From Pseudomonadota bacterium (lineage in GTDB: Bacteria > Desulfobacterota > Binatia > Binatales > Binataceae): DNA of 62,241 nt. The translations under genes and the position numbers were made by a program. Below are positions 49,974 through 58,975 of the stretch, one piece after another (the first letter of the stretch is position 1; each line of letters opens with the position of its first letter). The stretch lies in the NCBI GenBank assembly GCA_021324855.1, contig JAJPIG010000008.1:1-62241 (forward strand), in the 5' to 3' direction. The notes beneath the pieces are model-generated. The model saw only the letters and a program-made list of their open reading frames with translations, did not search any database and was not told the DNA's origin.

Positions 49974-50724
49974 GACGCTTTTTTGAGCGTCCTCTCACCT
50001 CGGGCTTGGCCTCGGGCGGACTGATGCTCGCCACCCCGATGGTTGCCTCGCCGTATGCGCGCCATCCGAGGTACCCGATGATGCCGAGCAAAAGGAAAGT
50101 TGCGACCAGCGTCCACAGCTGCCCGATCGGCGTGGGCATCGCCGCCTTGCGAATCGAATCGAGATCGAAGACCGGTCCGGCGCCGGGCGGCGGCGCATCG
50201 ATCCGTTCAACGCTTGCATCGCGAAAATAACCGGCGCCGCGATTGAGATTCGAAAATCCGCCGACTCGCAGCGCCACTTCGATATCGGCGCCGTGCCCGC
50301 CGATCCGCAAAAAGAATCCGATCCGTTGCCAACCGGTTGTACCGCGCAGATCGGGCGACATGATGCCGTCTTCGAGGAGACTGATATTGACACCGGTTTT
50401 GTCGGTCGGGACGTTGGCCGCGCGCGCATCGACGCTGATGTGGTACCAGCCTGGCCCGAGCGCCATCGTTTGCATCCAGCGCGCGTCATCGGGCTGCCGG
50501 TTGATGACTTCGAGTCCGCCGGGCTGACCGTTCGCCGGCGGAATCCATCGATACTGAACCGCCTCGGGCGAGTTGATCCACGCCTCGGTCCGCCAGTTAT
50601 CAGGCGAGTTGCCGGAGCCGACGTTGAAAGCCGGATTGTGCAGCAGGTTCGACTCGTCGGCCGATGCCGCGATTGCCGTTGCCAGCGCAACGATAACCGT
50701 CAGTATGAGGGCGATGAAGCGCAC
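49960..50724 (-). CDS. Secreted, C-terminally anchored CBM-like protein
   Basis: A 254-residue protein with a signal peptide (1-22), then a jelly-roll-like region starting NLLHNPAF...SPDNW, a pattern typical of CBM4/9-type carbohydrate-binding modules. The domain ends about residue 175 and is followed by a Pro-rich spacer. One membrane helix (202-222) is followed by a basic cytoplasmic tail (RGRSKKRRAHG). It would therefore display the domain in the periplasm. It is encoded between two GT-C proteins on the same strand and overlaps the downstream one, which suggests a shared process. Confidence 0.7.
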   Translation of the reverse strand: MRFIALILTVIVALATAIAASADESNLLHNPAFNVGSGNSPDNWRTEAWINSPEAVQYRWIPPANGQPGGLEVINRQPDDARWMQTMALGPGWYHISVDARAANVPTDKTGVNISLLEDGIMSPDLRGTTGWQRIGFFLRIGGHGADIEVALRVGGFSNLNRGAGYFRDASVERIDAPPPGAGPVFDLDSIRKAAMPTPIGQLWTLVATFLLLGIIGYLGWRAYGEATIGVASISPPEAKPEVRGRSKKRRAHG

Positions 50725-50733
50725 GCGGTCGGC

Positions 50734-53658
50734 TCAGATCCAATTGCGCAGTCCCGGCCCTTGCAACCACATCCGCGCATAATAGCCGGCGCGCGCGATC
50801 GGCATCGCAACCCAAATTGGGAAGAAGTAGATAAACGCAACAACCGCTGATCCCAGAAACGCGATGAAGGCCAGGCGCCCGGGCCATAACGGCCGCTCGA
50901 TCACCGCGAAGTAGGCAACGGCCATAGCGATGAACGCAAAAGCGCCGACCTCGTACCCCAAACCCAGCATTGCACATGGAAATAACGTCAGCAGCAGGGC
51001 GATTTCTTCCAACATCTGCGCCCTGCCCTCCCAAAACTCGGCCAGCAGCCCGCCGAGCGCGAGATAACCGATATAGATGGCGGGCAGGTAGTGGTAGAGA
51101 AAGATCGTGCGGCCGATCGGGATCCAGATCGCAAGATAACTGAGATAACCGATGACGATGAACGAGCGCACCAGCGTAGGCCGCTCGAGCATCCGTCCAA
51201 GATAAACCATGAGCGCAGCGAGCGCGCCCCACCAAAGCACGGGATTGCCGCCGCCCCAGATGGTCGCGACATCGCCGGTCTTCGGAAAATCCTGCCAATA
51301 GGCAATCGGGCGGAGCATCAGTGGCCAGCTCCACCATGGCGCAGAATACGGATGCGTCGCGGAACTCACGCTCTGCTCATACCAAATCACGTCATTGTAA
51401 TAGTGGAACAGGTCGGCCATTCCACCCCACCATCCAAGCAGGAAGTGCGGGAGAAAAATTGCGAGGTAGACGATTCCGCTGACGGCGCTTACCAGCACCG
51501 TTGCGCCGATCAACCGCTTGCGCCCAAGGGTAGGCGTCGGCAATCGCTCGCGCCGCGATTCGTCCCATATCACGTAGAGTATGAAACCCACGACCAAGCC
51601 GAACGTGACGATCGGGATGTAGAGCTTTGATCCGACGCACAGGCCGAGCGCGATCCCCAGCCAAATCAGCGTACGCCGTCGCGCTACCGGGTCGCCGCGC
51701 TGATCGACGAAGCGGAAAAGGAGGTAATACGAAAGCGCAGCCATCGTGACATAGACGATATCGATCACCGCGACGCGCGAATCGACCAGAAACATCCCAT
51801 CGCACGCTATGCAAAAGGCGGCGATGCTCGCGGCGAGGCGCGAGCGGAACATCCTGAGGCCGATCAAATACGTCAATCCGACCAGCGCCGTCCCGATGAG
51901 CGCGTTGCCGATACGCCAGCTCCACGGATGATCGCCGAAGATCATGATGCCGACGGCGATCACCAGCTTGGCAAGCGGCGGATGCGGATCGAGGAACGGC
52001 TCAGAGCGCAGGTAATGGCGCGCCTGAGCGACGAAATGAACTTCGTCGAAGACGATATCGGGCGGGCGGCCGAGCTTCCATAAACGCACACACGCGGCGC
52101 CGGCCAGCAGTACAATCAGGATCAGCGTGTCGATCGCGATCCACGGCAATGGCGGCGTCGATGCCTCGCGAGGCTCGGGCGCCAATGCTCCGAACCCGCC
52201 AGCCGGGCGTCTTCGCGCCAACCACGACTCAATCGATACGAGCATCGGAGCCCCTTGGGCCGCGGCCTCGGCCGGGCTCGGGTAAAGACTGAGTGCGAAT
52301 CCGAACGCGATCACGTTGATGGCCGATGCGAGCATCGCCAGCCGGTCGCGGCCGTCGAGGAAAACGATCGTGTCGAGTGTGTGTTTGATATACGCCAGGT
52401 TAAAAAGGCAGGTGAGCGTGAGCACGCCAAACAGCGCCAGCATTGCCGGCTCCGCAATCGCGAGCGGGACCATGAAGGCCAGTGCCGGATAGAGATAACG
52501 CTCGTGCATCCGCGGCGCGAGCATGAAAAATCCGAAGATCGCGATAAACGACGCGTATAGGATTGCGCGGGTGGTCTGCTGCTTCCAGAGCGTCCAAGCC
52601 ACGAACAGGTAAAAAACGACGAGCAGGCTCATCCCCAACGTGAAAGCGGAGATGCCCAGCACCGTGTCAGTGTCCGAGCGGCGCAAGCCGGCCACCAGTG
52701 CGATCAAGTTGAAAGCGTTCACCGAAGTCTCGTGGTAGTACGCGGCAGTCGATGTGTAGAGCGAGAAGATCCAGCCCCATTCGTGATGGATCTGGAACGG
52801 CGCGACTCCGACTACCGCAATCGCGATGAACGCAAACGCCGGACGCCACCATCCCCGCCAATCGAGCTTCAGCAAAGTCCATAATCCGAGCACGGGAAAC
52901 AGCGCGAGCGCTTGCGGCTTGATCAACAGCGCCAGCGCCGCCAACCCCCACGCAAACTCGTACTCGTCCCGCATCAGCATCAGAACGCTGAGCAGCAACA
53001 CAAGCGTCAGGATCGAATCGCTCTGCCCCCAGACAACGCTGTCATAAAGCATCGTCGGGTTGAGCGCGATCAGCAGCATCCCGACGTACGCGCCGCGCTG
53101 GTAGCCGGCGGAGCGCAAATAGATGAAGACGGTGATCGCCAGCAGTAGATCGCCAATTAGCGCAGGACTTTCGACTATCACGCGCGCGCTGGTTCCCGAC
53201 GCCCCGACGAGCTTTGCGATCAGGCCTGCCGCCCACAACGCGTAGAGATAGCCGGGCGGATAATCGAGGAAGTAGTTGCGCTGATAGGTGAATGCAGGGC
53301 CGTAGGTCGCGATGCGATCAGCCCAGGCCTGATAGCTACCCACATCCGAACCGAGCCCCGGAAACAACGGCAGCATCGAGGTCTTCGCGACCCAGATGGC
53401 GGCGAGAATCAGGAGCGCCGTACCTATTTCTGTTCGCGTTTCATTCCAAATCGGCTCGGCGCAGGTCCAAAGCGCATAGGCGACCAGTCCGAGCAGGACG
53501 AGGCCCGAGAACAGACCGGCAAGTTTTCCATTCGCGATCACGCCGGCGGTCGGTGGAGCGCCCGCGCCGGCCGTGCAAACGAACACCGCGAAGAGCGCGA
53601 GCAGCAGGACTGCGCGATGCGAAATCCTGCGCGGATGCGAATCGAGAAATGACGACAT
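50734..53658 (-). CDS. Double GT-C protein: two membrane mannosyltransferase-like modules in one chain
   Basis: A polytopic protein of 974 residues from the ATG at 53658; the frame continues 27 codons upstream without membrane or family character. Module 1 (about 15-460) has GSDVGSYQAWADRI, YFLDYPPGYLYALW and APRMHERYLYPAL, like polyprenyl-phosphate-dependent mannosyltransferases. A linker of about 60 residues rich in Pro/Ala follows. Module 2 (about 510-974) is PMT/GT39-like: VFDEVHFVAQARHYL, PFLDPHPPLAKLVIAVGI and ACDGMFLVDSRVAVIDI. Both modules have their acidic first-loop residues. Glycan or protein O-mannosylation at the periplasmic face is the likely theme; which acceptor is unknown. 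Confidence 0.8.
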   Translation of the reverse strand: MSSFLDSHPRRISHRAVLLLALFAVFVCTAGAGAPPTAGVIANGKLAGLFSGLVLLGLVAYALWTCAEPIWNETRTEIGTALLILAAIWVAKTSMLPLFPGLGSDVGSYQAWADRIATYGPAFTYQRNYFLDYPPGYLYALWAAGLIAKLVGASGTSARVIVESPALIGDLLLAITVFIYLRSAGYQRGAYVGMLLIALNPTMLYDSVVWGQSDSILTLVLLLSVLMLMRDEYEFAWGLAALALLIKPQALALFPVLGLWTLLKLDWRGWWRPAFAFIAIAVVGVAPFQIHHEWGWIFSLYTSTAAYYHETSVNAFNLIALVAGLRRSDTDTVLGISAFTLGMSLLVVFYLFVAWTLWKQQTTRAILYASFIAIFGFFMLAPRMHERYLYPALAFMVPLAIAEPAMLALFGVLTLTCLFNLAYIKHTLDTIVFLDGRDRLAMLASAINVIAFGFALSLYPSPAEAAAQGAPMLVSIESWLARRRPAGGFGALAPEPREASTPPLPWIAIDTLILIVLLAGAACVRLWKLGRPPDIVFDEVHFVAQARHYLRSEPFLDPHPPLAKLVIAVGIMIFGDHPWSWRIGNALIGTALVGLTYLIGLRMFRSRLAASIAAFCIACDGMFLVDSRVAVIDIVYVTMAALSYYLLFRFVDQRGDPVARRRTLIWLGIALGLCVGSKLYIPIVTFGLVVGFILYVIWDESRRERLPTPTLGRKRLIGATVLVSAVSGIVYLAIFLPHFLLGWWGGMADLFHYYNDVIWYEQSVSSATHPYSAPWWSWPLMLRPIAYWQDFPKTGDVATIWGGGNPVLWWGALAALMVYLGRMLERPTLVRSFIVIGYLSYLAIWIPIGRTIFLYHYLPAIYIGYLALGGLLAEFWEGRAQMLEEIALLLTLFPCAMLGLGYEVGAFAFIAMAVAYFAVIERPLWPGRLAFIAFLGSAVVAFIYFFPIWVAMPIARAGYYARMWLQGPGLRNWI

Positions 53659-53795
53659 CGAATTGCGGGACGGCTTGGAGCCACCCAATCCGGCTAAAGA
53701 TAGCCGAGCCGGGGCGATCGATGAACAGTCGTGCAGCATGGCGGCGCGTCACGAGCGCGTCTATCATTAAAATATGCTTCGGCCGTAGGAAGCGA

Positions 53796-54449
53796 ATGAA
53801 ACTCATACACACGATCTACGAACCCGTCGGCCCCGGCCCGCATCCGACAATCATCGCCTTTCACGGATGGGGCGCGAACGCGCTGGATCTGCTCGGCATC
53901 GCGCCGTACCTGGTGCACGGTCAGTTTCTGACGATTTGTCCGCAAGGACCGCTCACCGTTCCGCTTGGATCGACCAACGGTTACGGATGGTTTCCGCTGC
54001 GACCGGGATCGCCGCCCGACGACGCTGCGGTTATAGCGGCGATCGGTGAAGCGGCGGATTTTATCGCAGAGGCGTCGGCGCGGTACCCGATTGATGCCCG
54101 CAGGCTGGTGGCGCTGGGATTCAGCCAGGGCGGGATCGTTGCGTTGGGCGTGGCGCTCTCGAATCCGGATAAATTCGCCGCGCTCGTCGGCATCTCGACC
54201 TGGTTCCCCGAAGGACTAAAGCAAATCGCATCGGCCCGCGGCGAACGAAGGCTACCGGCGTTGATTCAGCATGGCAGCAACGACAGTCTGATAGAGATCG
54301 GGCGCGCACGAGAATCTGTTGAGCGGCTGCGCCAGATGAACCTCGATCTGCACTATCGCGAATATGATTGCGGGCATGAGATCACCGGCCAGGGGCTTCA
54401 GCATCTTTCCGCTTTCCTGACGGAAAAGGTGCTCGACGGGGCCGCATGA
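53796..54449 (+). CDS. Alpha/beta hydrolase, phospholipase/carboxylesterase type
   Basis: A 217-residue serine hydrolase. It has the oxyanion region IIAFHGWGANALDLLG, nucleophile Ser110 in LGFSQGGIVAL, acid Asp163 in IQHGSNDSLI and His194 in DCGHEITGQG. The LPLA2/carboxylesterase group fits best. The ATG at 53796 follows TAGGAAG; the frame is open for a further 168 codons upstream, but that part is antisense to the glycosyltransferase gene and reads as Arg-rich nonsense. The substrate is unknown. Its stop overlaps mazG (ATGA). Confidence 0.85.
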   Translation: MKLIHTIYEPVGPGPHPTIIAFHGWGANALDLLGIAPYLVHGQFLTICPQGPLTVPLGSTNGYGWFPLRPGSPPDDAAVIAAIGEAADFIAEASARYPIDARRLVALGFSQGGIVALGVALSNPDKFAALVGISTWFPEGLKQIASARGERRLPALIQHGSNDSLIEIGRARESVERLRQMNLDLHYREYDCGHEITGQGLQHLSAFLTEKVLDGAA

Positions 54450-55252
54450 GTTCTGCGCACGACGAATCAACCGCGGCTTGTTTCTCGCGGCTGGTTGAAA
54501 CCGTCCGTGATCTGCGCGAACGATGCGCCTGGGATCGCGAGCAGACGCTCGACAAGCTCGCTCAAGGTTTGGTCGAGGAGGCGTATGAGACGCTCGCCGC
54601 GGTTGAAGACTCGGATGCGTCGGAACTCGAGAGCGAATTCGGCGATCTGATCGTGCAGGTGCTCTTCGGGGCGGTCATTGCGTCCGAGCGAGGTTGGTTC
54701 ACGATCGCAGAGCTCCTCACCGCGGCGCGCGACAAGCTCGTCCGCCGCCATCCGCATGTCTACGGTGAAATGAGCACGGAAAGCTCCGCCGAGGCGCTCG
54801 CCACTTGGGAAAGCGTCAAGCGCGCGGAGCGTGAGCGAGCGGGTCACGTGTCAGCTCTCGACGGAATCGCCCGCAGCTTGCCGGCGCTGATACGCGCAGA
54901 GAAATTGGGGATGCGGTCGCGGGATGCAGGCTTCGACTGGCGCAACCTTCATCAGGTGATTGCGAAAGTCCGCGAAGAGCTGGACGAGATCGAAGCGGCA
55001 GTGGCACAGGGGAACAATGCCGCTGCCGCAGATGAACTCGGCGACGCGCTGCTTGCGCTCGCCAATGCGCCGCGTTTCATCGATCGCGATGCCGAATCGA
55101 CCCTGCGCGCTGCATGCGAAAAATACGCACGCCGCTTCCGACATCTGGAGGCGTCGGCGCGCGTGCGGAATCTCGATCTCAAGGCGATGGACGACGCTCA
55201 GCTCGATGCGCTCTGGAACGACGCCAAGCGCGCGCTCGACAAAGCGCGCTGA
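54446..55252 (+). CDS. mazG: Nucleoside triphosphate pyrophosphohydrolase MazG
   Basis: A 268-residue two-domain all-alpha NTP pyrophosphatase. The first domain has metal-binding EEAYE at 44-48 and EFGDL about 64-68; the second has EELDEIEAAVAQ and a DELGDALLALAN helix. The N-terminal WDREQT is standard. It removes aberrant NTPs and may modulate ppGpp. It is cotranscribed with the preceding hydrolase through a 4-bp overlap. Confidence 0.95.
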   Translation: MSSAHDESTAACFSRLVETVRDLRERCAWDREQTLDKLAQGLVEEAYETLAAVEDSDASELESEFGDLIVQVLFGAVIASERGWFTIAELLTAARDKLVRRHPHVYGEMSTESSAEALATWESVKRAERERAGHVSALDGIARSLPALIRAEKLGMRSRDAGFDWRNLHQVIAKVREELDEIEAAVAQGNNAAAADELGDALLALANAPRFIDRDAESTLRAACEKYARRFRHLEASARVRNLDLKAMDDAQLDALWNDAKRALDKAR

Positions 55253-55586
55253 CCCGGATCCGTTTCAGCGCATAAAGAAAGGCCCCGCACTCGCGAAATA
55301 AGCTTGGCTGGAATTGCAGGTTGTTGCCGACCGCCGATCATGTCGCGTCCGCAAAAACGGAAATTGTTCGCCAAATGCTCGATATAACTGCAGTGAATAG
55401 ACATTAATATTCGGTTGCGAGCCTGATTGATTTGGCACTAATCTGAAATAAGTACGACCGCTGACTTTTTCAGGAGGTGGTCCAGAGCTGAACCCGAGCG
55501 AGAGCTCCGGCGCGTTATCGCGAGTCACTTCCGGCGCTCACCAACATCACCATGCGTTAGTCATCCCCGTCGAGGCGCGAACGACC
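55253..55586. other. Noncoding stretch between mazG and the YkoP-like gene
   Basis: A 334-bp region with AT-richer patches (for example around 55380-55450) than the neighbouring genes. No tRNA, terminator with a T-run, or convincing coding frame was found. It may hold the promoter of the next gene. Confidence 0.5.
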
Positions 55587-56405
55587 GTGAAACGCTTCAG
55601 CATTGGCAAATCACGCCGTCACTTTCCTTCCGCGCTGTGGAACTGCAAATTAACTTTCGCTCGCGAAGCCTGCGGGCGTTTCTCTCGCGGCACGCTGGGC
55701 CGGCGGGTGATTTCACGTAGGCGGTCGCAGTCATTCGGCCTGTCACAAGCCTCGATGATGATGTGGCGGCTGATCTCGCACGGCACCACGCCGGGCGACG
55801 CTCACGGCCTGCTGATGGCGTGGTCCGGATGGGAACAGCTTTCCCATCGGCTCTGGCCCACAACCGAAATACCCGCCGCGCCTTTCCGTCTGCTCGAATT
55901 ACGGATTATCTCTTATCGCGGCGCACCGTTCATACTCGCCGATGGAACAAGGATTGACGAGCACAACCTCCTCTGTGAACTGCATTGCAACAACCGGAAC
56001 ATCCTGAGTCTTGTGATGCGAACCGATTTAAATCCGTTCGCAGCCGCGCGCGAAGATCTGCGGAGCCTGGCAATCTGGGCACAAGAGGACGATATCGGCC
56101 GCCGAATTCGCGCGTTGTACGGAGTTACGATGCTGACGCAAGGCGCGGCGCGCCTGGGTTTTACCATCCGGCCACAGGCGATTAGCATCCGGCGTCGTTT
56201 CGAGAAAATCTTCATGACCGGACTGCTGCTGCTCTACGCCCCCGATGGCGTACGGCGCCTGATGTGCGGCACGACCCCGTCCACCTACCCGCAAGAGGTC
56301 TGGATGTCGCGGCAGGAGCTGATAAATCGATACGGCAACCGATCCGCACGCGTTCTGGAACCCGGCGCTGATCAAATCGAGCGAGCGGAGGGGGGTTGCG
56401 CCTGA
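55587..56405 (+). CDS. YkoP-like domain protein
   Basis: Up to 272 residues. From about residue 80 on it resembles the YkoP-like domain: FRLLELRIISYRGAPFILAD, then GTRIDEHNLLCELHCNN, and a C-terminal MTGLLLLYAPDGVRRL. In other bacteria this domain is associated with polysaccharide deacetylases and glycan-linked functions, but its activity is unknown. The start is uncertain: GTG 55587 has GAGG upstream, yet adds a 56-residue Arg-rich leader; ATG 55755 (MMMWRLISHGTTPGD) is closer to the conserved part. No signal peptide is obvious. It stands alone between mazG and rpsT. Confidence 0.65.
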   Translation: MKRFSIGKSRRHFPSALWNCKLTFAREACGRFSRGTLGRRVISRRRSQSFGLSQASMMMWRLISHGTTPGDAHGLLMAWSGWEQLSHRLWPTTEIPAAPFRLLELRIISYRGAPFILADGTRIDEHNLLCELHCNNRNILSLVMRTDLNPFAAAREDLRSLAIWAQEDDIGRRIRALYGVTMLTQGAARLGFTIRPQAISIRRRFEKIFMTGLLLLYAPDGVRRLMCGTTPSTYPQEVWMSRQELINRYGNRSARVLEPGADQIERAEGGCA

Positions 56406-56469
56406 ACTGTGCGGCCTGCCCGGGGATCCGGTTGATCGAGAGTAATCCGGCTGTTAGAAAAGGCAGGTT

Positions 56470-56757
56470 ATGCCACATATTCCCGTACATCCGTCTGCTG
56501 AAAAGCGCCGGCGTCAAAGCCTAAAACGTTACGCGCGAAATCACGCGATAAAGGCGCGCGCCCATACCGCCGTGAAACAGGCGATCGAGACGATCGGCGG
56601 CAGCGATCGCGCCGCCGCCGAACAGGCGCTGCGCGAGGCCGTGAAGGTGTTGAACAAGGCCGCGAGCAAAGGGACGATTCATCGCAACACCGTGTCACGA
56701 CGAATCGCCCGGTTGTCCGCCAGGTTGCACAAAACGCACGCCGCCAGGACTTCCTGA
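56470..56757 (+). CDS. rpsT: 30S ribosomal protein S20
   Basis: A 95-residue Lys/Arg/Ala-rich protein binding the 5' domain of 16S rRNA. Marks are SAEKRRRQSLKRYARNHAIK, VKQAIETIGG and the C-terminal KGTIHRNTVSRRIARLSARL. An AAGGCAGG ribosome-binding region precedes the ATG. It converges with holA, leaving 16 bp between the stops, a frequent pairing. Confidence 0.95.
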   Translation: MPHIPVHPSAEKRRRQSLKRYARNHAIKARAHTAVKQAIETIGGSDRAAAEQALREAVKVLNKAASKGTIHRNTVSRRIARLSARLHKTHAARTS

Positions 56758-56773
56758 CGGGTTCGCAGTTTAT

Positions 56774-57847
56774 TCAATTCCTAGCCGGCTCCGTCATCAG
56801 CTCAATCAGGATGCGCGCGAGCGCCTCCCGTGTCTCGCTGATGAGCCCGGCTTTGATCGACGCGTCCAGCTCGCAGATCGCTTCGTAGGTGCGACGCAGC
56901 CGGTCGGGCCCAAAGCGACGGGCGCCGTCGACCGCCCGCGCCGCCATCTGACTTCCCGGGGCCATCCCGAGCGCGGCCGCCACGCCGCTGGTACTCTTGC
57001 CAGTGTGCAGCAGCGCCGCGGCCAGCATCATTCGACGGAGCGTCGGCACGATTTCGACGCCGAGAATTTCAAGCGCATCGCGCCCCGCCGCCATCGCGCG
57101 ATCGATCATCCCCAGTGTCGCCAGCAGATCCGCACGCCCGATCGCTTCCCCGATCGCGAACAGTTCCGGCGCGCGGCCACTCGTGTCGCCGGCGAAATCA
57201 GATGGCGTTAGCATCGCCGCGGGGGGATGACCGAGCGCGGCCTTTTCGATCGCGTTGGCCAGTCCGGCGAGGTCGCCGGCGAAGCCCGCGGCCAGCAGGT
57301 CGATTGCTTCGGAGTTAAGCCGGTAATCGATCAGGCGCGCGAAGACAGTCGCATACTGACTGTATTGATCGTCAAAGGGCCGCATACAGTTGATGACCAG
57401 GCCGTGGCGCTCGACCGCGCGCGTGAGCCTGGCCGGCGCATTGTCACGGTCGTAGACGATTGCGAGCCGTGTGGTTGTGGCATTGAGGCCGGCGATGGAA
57501 TCGATCAGCCCAATCTCCACTCCACCGGACTTGGAGCGTCCCCCAGCCCGACCAGCGTCGCCGTCCTCCTCCGCCTCGCGTACGTTCTTCATCACGCGGC
57601 ATGCGATCAGGCGGCGCGGCGCGAACAGATCAGGGGCGCTCAAATCGTCCAGCACCGCGGCCAGGTCGTCATCGCCAAAGACCTGGAACGATTGGTATTT
57701 GAACCCTTGGGCGCGCGCGAGGCGTCCGACGACTGTCAGCACGTATTCCCGAAGGAAGCGGTTGGGCCCGGTGATCAGCAGTGCGGGCGGCAGCTCGCGC
57801 GGACGCGCAACGCTGCGAAGAAACAATAGCGCCGCCTCAGATGCCAT
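56774..57847 (-). CDS. holA: DNA polymerase III subunit delta
   Basis: A 357-residue clamp-loader subunit. N-terminal PPALLITGPNRFLREYVL, FQVFGDDDLAAVLDDL and LFAPRRLIACRVMKNV match HolA domain I, and the C-terminal all-alpha collar domain has GRADLLATLGMIDRAMAAGRD. It opens the beta clamp within the clamp loader. It is the last gene of the nrdR-ribD-ribBA-nusB-lptE-holA array. Confidence 0.9.
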   Translation of the reverse strand: MASEAALLFLRSVARPRELPPALLITGPNRFLREYVLTVVGRLARAQGFKYQSFQVFGDDDLAAVLDDLSAPDLFAPRRLIACRVMKNVREAEEDGDAGRAGGRSKSGGVEIGLIDSIAGLNATTTRLAIVYDRDNAPARLTRAVERHGLVINCMRPFDDQYSQYATVFARLIDYRLNSEAIDLLAAGFAGDLAGLANAIEKAALGHPPAAMLTPSDFAGDTSGRAPELFAIGEAIGRADLLATLGMIDRAMAAGRDALEILGVEIVPTLRRMMLAAALLHTGKSTSGVAAALGMAPGSQMAARAVDGARRFGPDRLRRTYEAICELDASIKAGLISETREALARILIELMTEPARN

Positions 57848-57883
57848 CTTTCGCCACGCCCCGAGGTCTTTCGCGCAACGCTG

Positions 57884-58468
57884 CTAGAAACCTTGGACCA
57901 TCGAGTTATAGATTGAACGCGCGAAGCGCTTGAGCATCTGCCCCTGAAACAGGAATTGCTGAGTTTGCGCGACTTGGAGGTCGGTCATGTTCGCGATATC
58001 GCGACCACGCAAGTTGCCCTGCAGAAAAGTGGGTGAAGTGGGAATAACAGCCTGCGCAACGGTCGAAAAACTCGCGGTGTCGGTCATATGGTTCGTCTGC
58101 CACAACACCTTGTTGGTCTTATTGTCGTGAAGAACCGCGTCGACCGACACGGTTTCGCTGTACTGCGTCGGCTCCGACACCGAATTGAAGGTGGTCGGCA
58201 GCATCGTCTCCTGGCTTACGTCGCCTGAGAGCGTCAGGTCGGCGCCGGCGGGATTATCGACCACCACGAGGCGCTTATGATTCGCGATTTCCTCCTTGAT
58301 ATCGAGCCGGAGTTGCTCATTGATCCCGTTGATGCGCGTGTGGTTGTCGAAATGCGCAACGTAGATCGTAGTCACGTCTGACGGCAGCGCTGAGGTGTCG
58401 GTGGCCGCGAAATGATAGCCGCAGCCGGCGGCCATCGCGAGTGCGCCGGCCGCGAGCAAACGCGACAT
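57884..58468 (-). CDS. lptE: LPS-assembly lipoprotein LptE
   Basis: A 194-residue outer-membrane lipoprotein. The signal peptide ends in lipobox AMAAGC with Cys16, followed by GYHF, the hallmark of LptE. Later SDVTTIYVAHFDNHTRINGI and the DLTLSGDVSQE strand match the fold that plugs the LptD barrel. The ATG at 58468 gives the correct signal peptide; the frame continues upstream inside nusB and that longer start is rejected. Position between nusB and holA supports the call. It implies a lipopolysaccharide-bearing outer membrane. Confidence 0.88.
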   Translation of the reverse strand: MSRLLAAGALAMAAGCGYHFAATDTSALPSDVTTIYVAHFDNHTRINGINEQLRLDIKEEIANHKRLVVVDNPAGADLTLSGDVSQETMLPTTFNSVSEPTQYSETVSVDAVLHDNKTNKVLWQTNHMTDTASFSTVAQAVIPTSPTFLQGNLRGRDIANMTDLQVAQTQQFLFQGQMLKRFARSIYNSMVQGF

Positions 58469-58472
58469 TGTC

Positions 58473-58919
58473 CTATTCTGTCTTGTCCGCACCGCGTGCC
58501 CTGCCCTTCTCCTTAAGATGCAGCCGTTCCGCGACCTGATCGAGAACGCCGTTAACGAAGCGTCCTGAATCTTTGTCGCCATAGCGCTTCGCCAACTCTA
58601 TCGCTTCGTCGATGGTAACGCGCGCCGGAATCTCGTCAAGGCGGATGAGTTCATAGAGCGCCAGGCGCAGGATGTTGTGATCGACGCGCGAAAGCCGCTT
58701 GACCGACCAATGCTTGAGCGCCGCGGCCAGTTCGCGATCGAGCATCTCACTCTCGGCGCGCACGCCTTCCACGAGGCGGATCGCAAATCGTCGGGCGCGG
58801 TCGTCGGCGGGGAAACTCTCGAAAAACAACACCAGATCGTCGCGCGTCGCACCGCCCCTGATATCGATCTGATAAAGCGCCTTAAGAGCCAGCTCGCGGC
58901 CTTGATGTCTCAATCCCAT
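58473..58919 (-). CDS. nusB: Transcription antitermination factor NusB
   Basis: A 148-residue helical RNA-binding protein that acts with NusE at boxA in rRNA operons. Marks are RHQGRELALKALYQID, LEEGVRAE-type central residues, RVDHNILRLALYELI and PARVTIDEAIELAKRYGDKD with SGRFVNGVLDQVAE. ATG 58919 is preferred to an upstream TTG (58946) because it matches the family start. It lies 4 bp before lptE. Confidence 0.95.
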   Translation of the reverse strand: MGLRHQGRELALKALYQIDIRGGATRDDLVLFFESFPADDRARRFAIRLVEGVRAESEMLDRELAAALKHWSVKRLSRVDHNILRLALYELIRLDEIPARVTIDEAIELAKRYGDKDSGRFVNGVLDQVAERLHLKEKGRARGADKTE

Positions 58920-58975
58920 GGCAGAGGCGCCGTTCGAAGGCGTCAATTGTTGCGACTGATGCGTCGTCCGATTCG

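Noticed and set aside
55432-55447. TTGGCAC resembling a sigma-54 -24 element
   Set aside because: The required GC dinucleotide of the -12 element is missing; the sequence there is TGAA.
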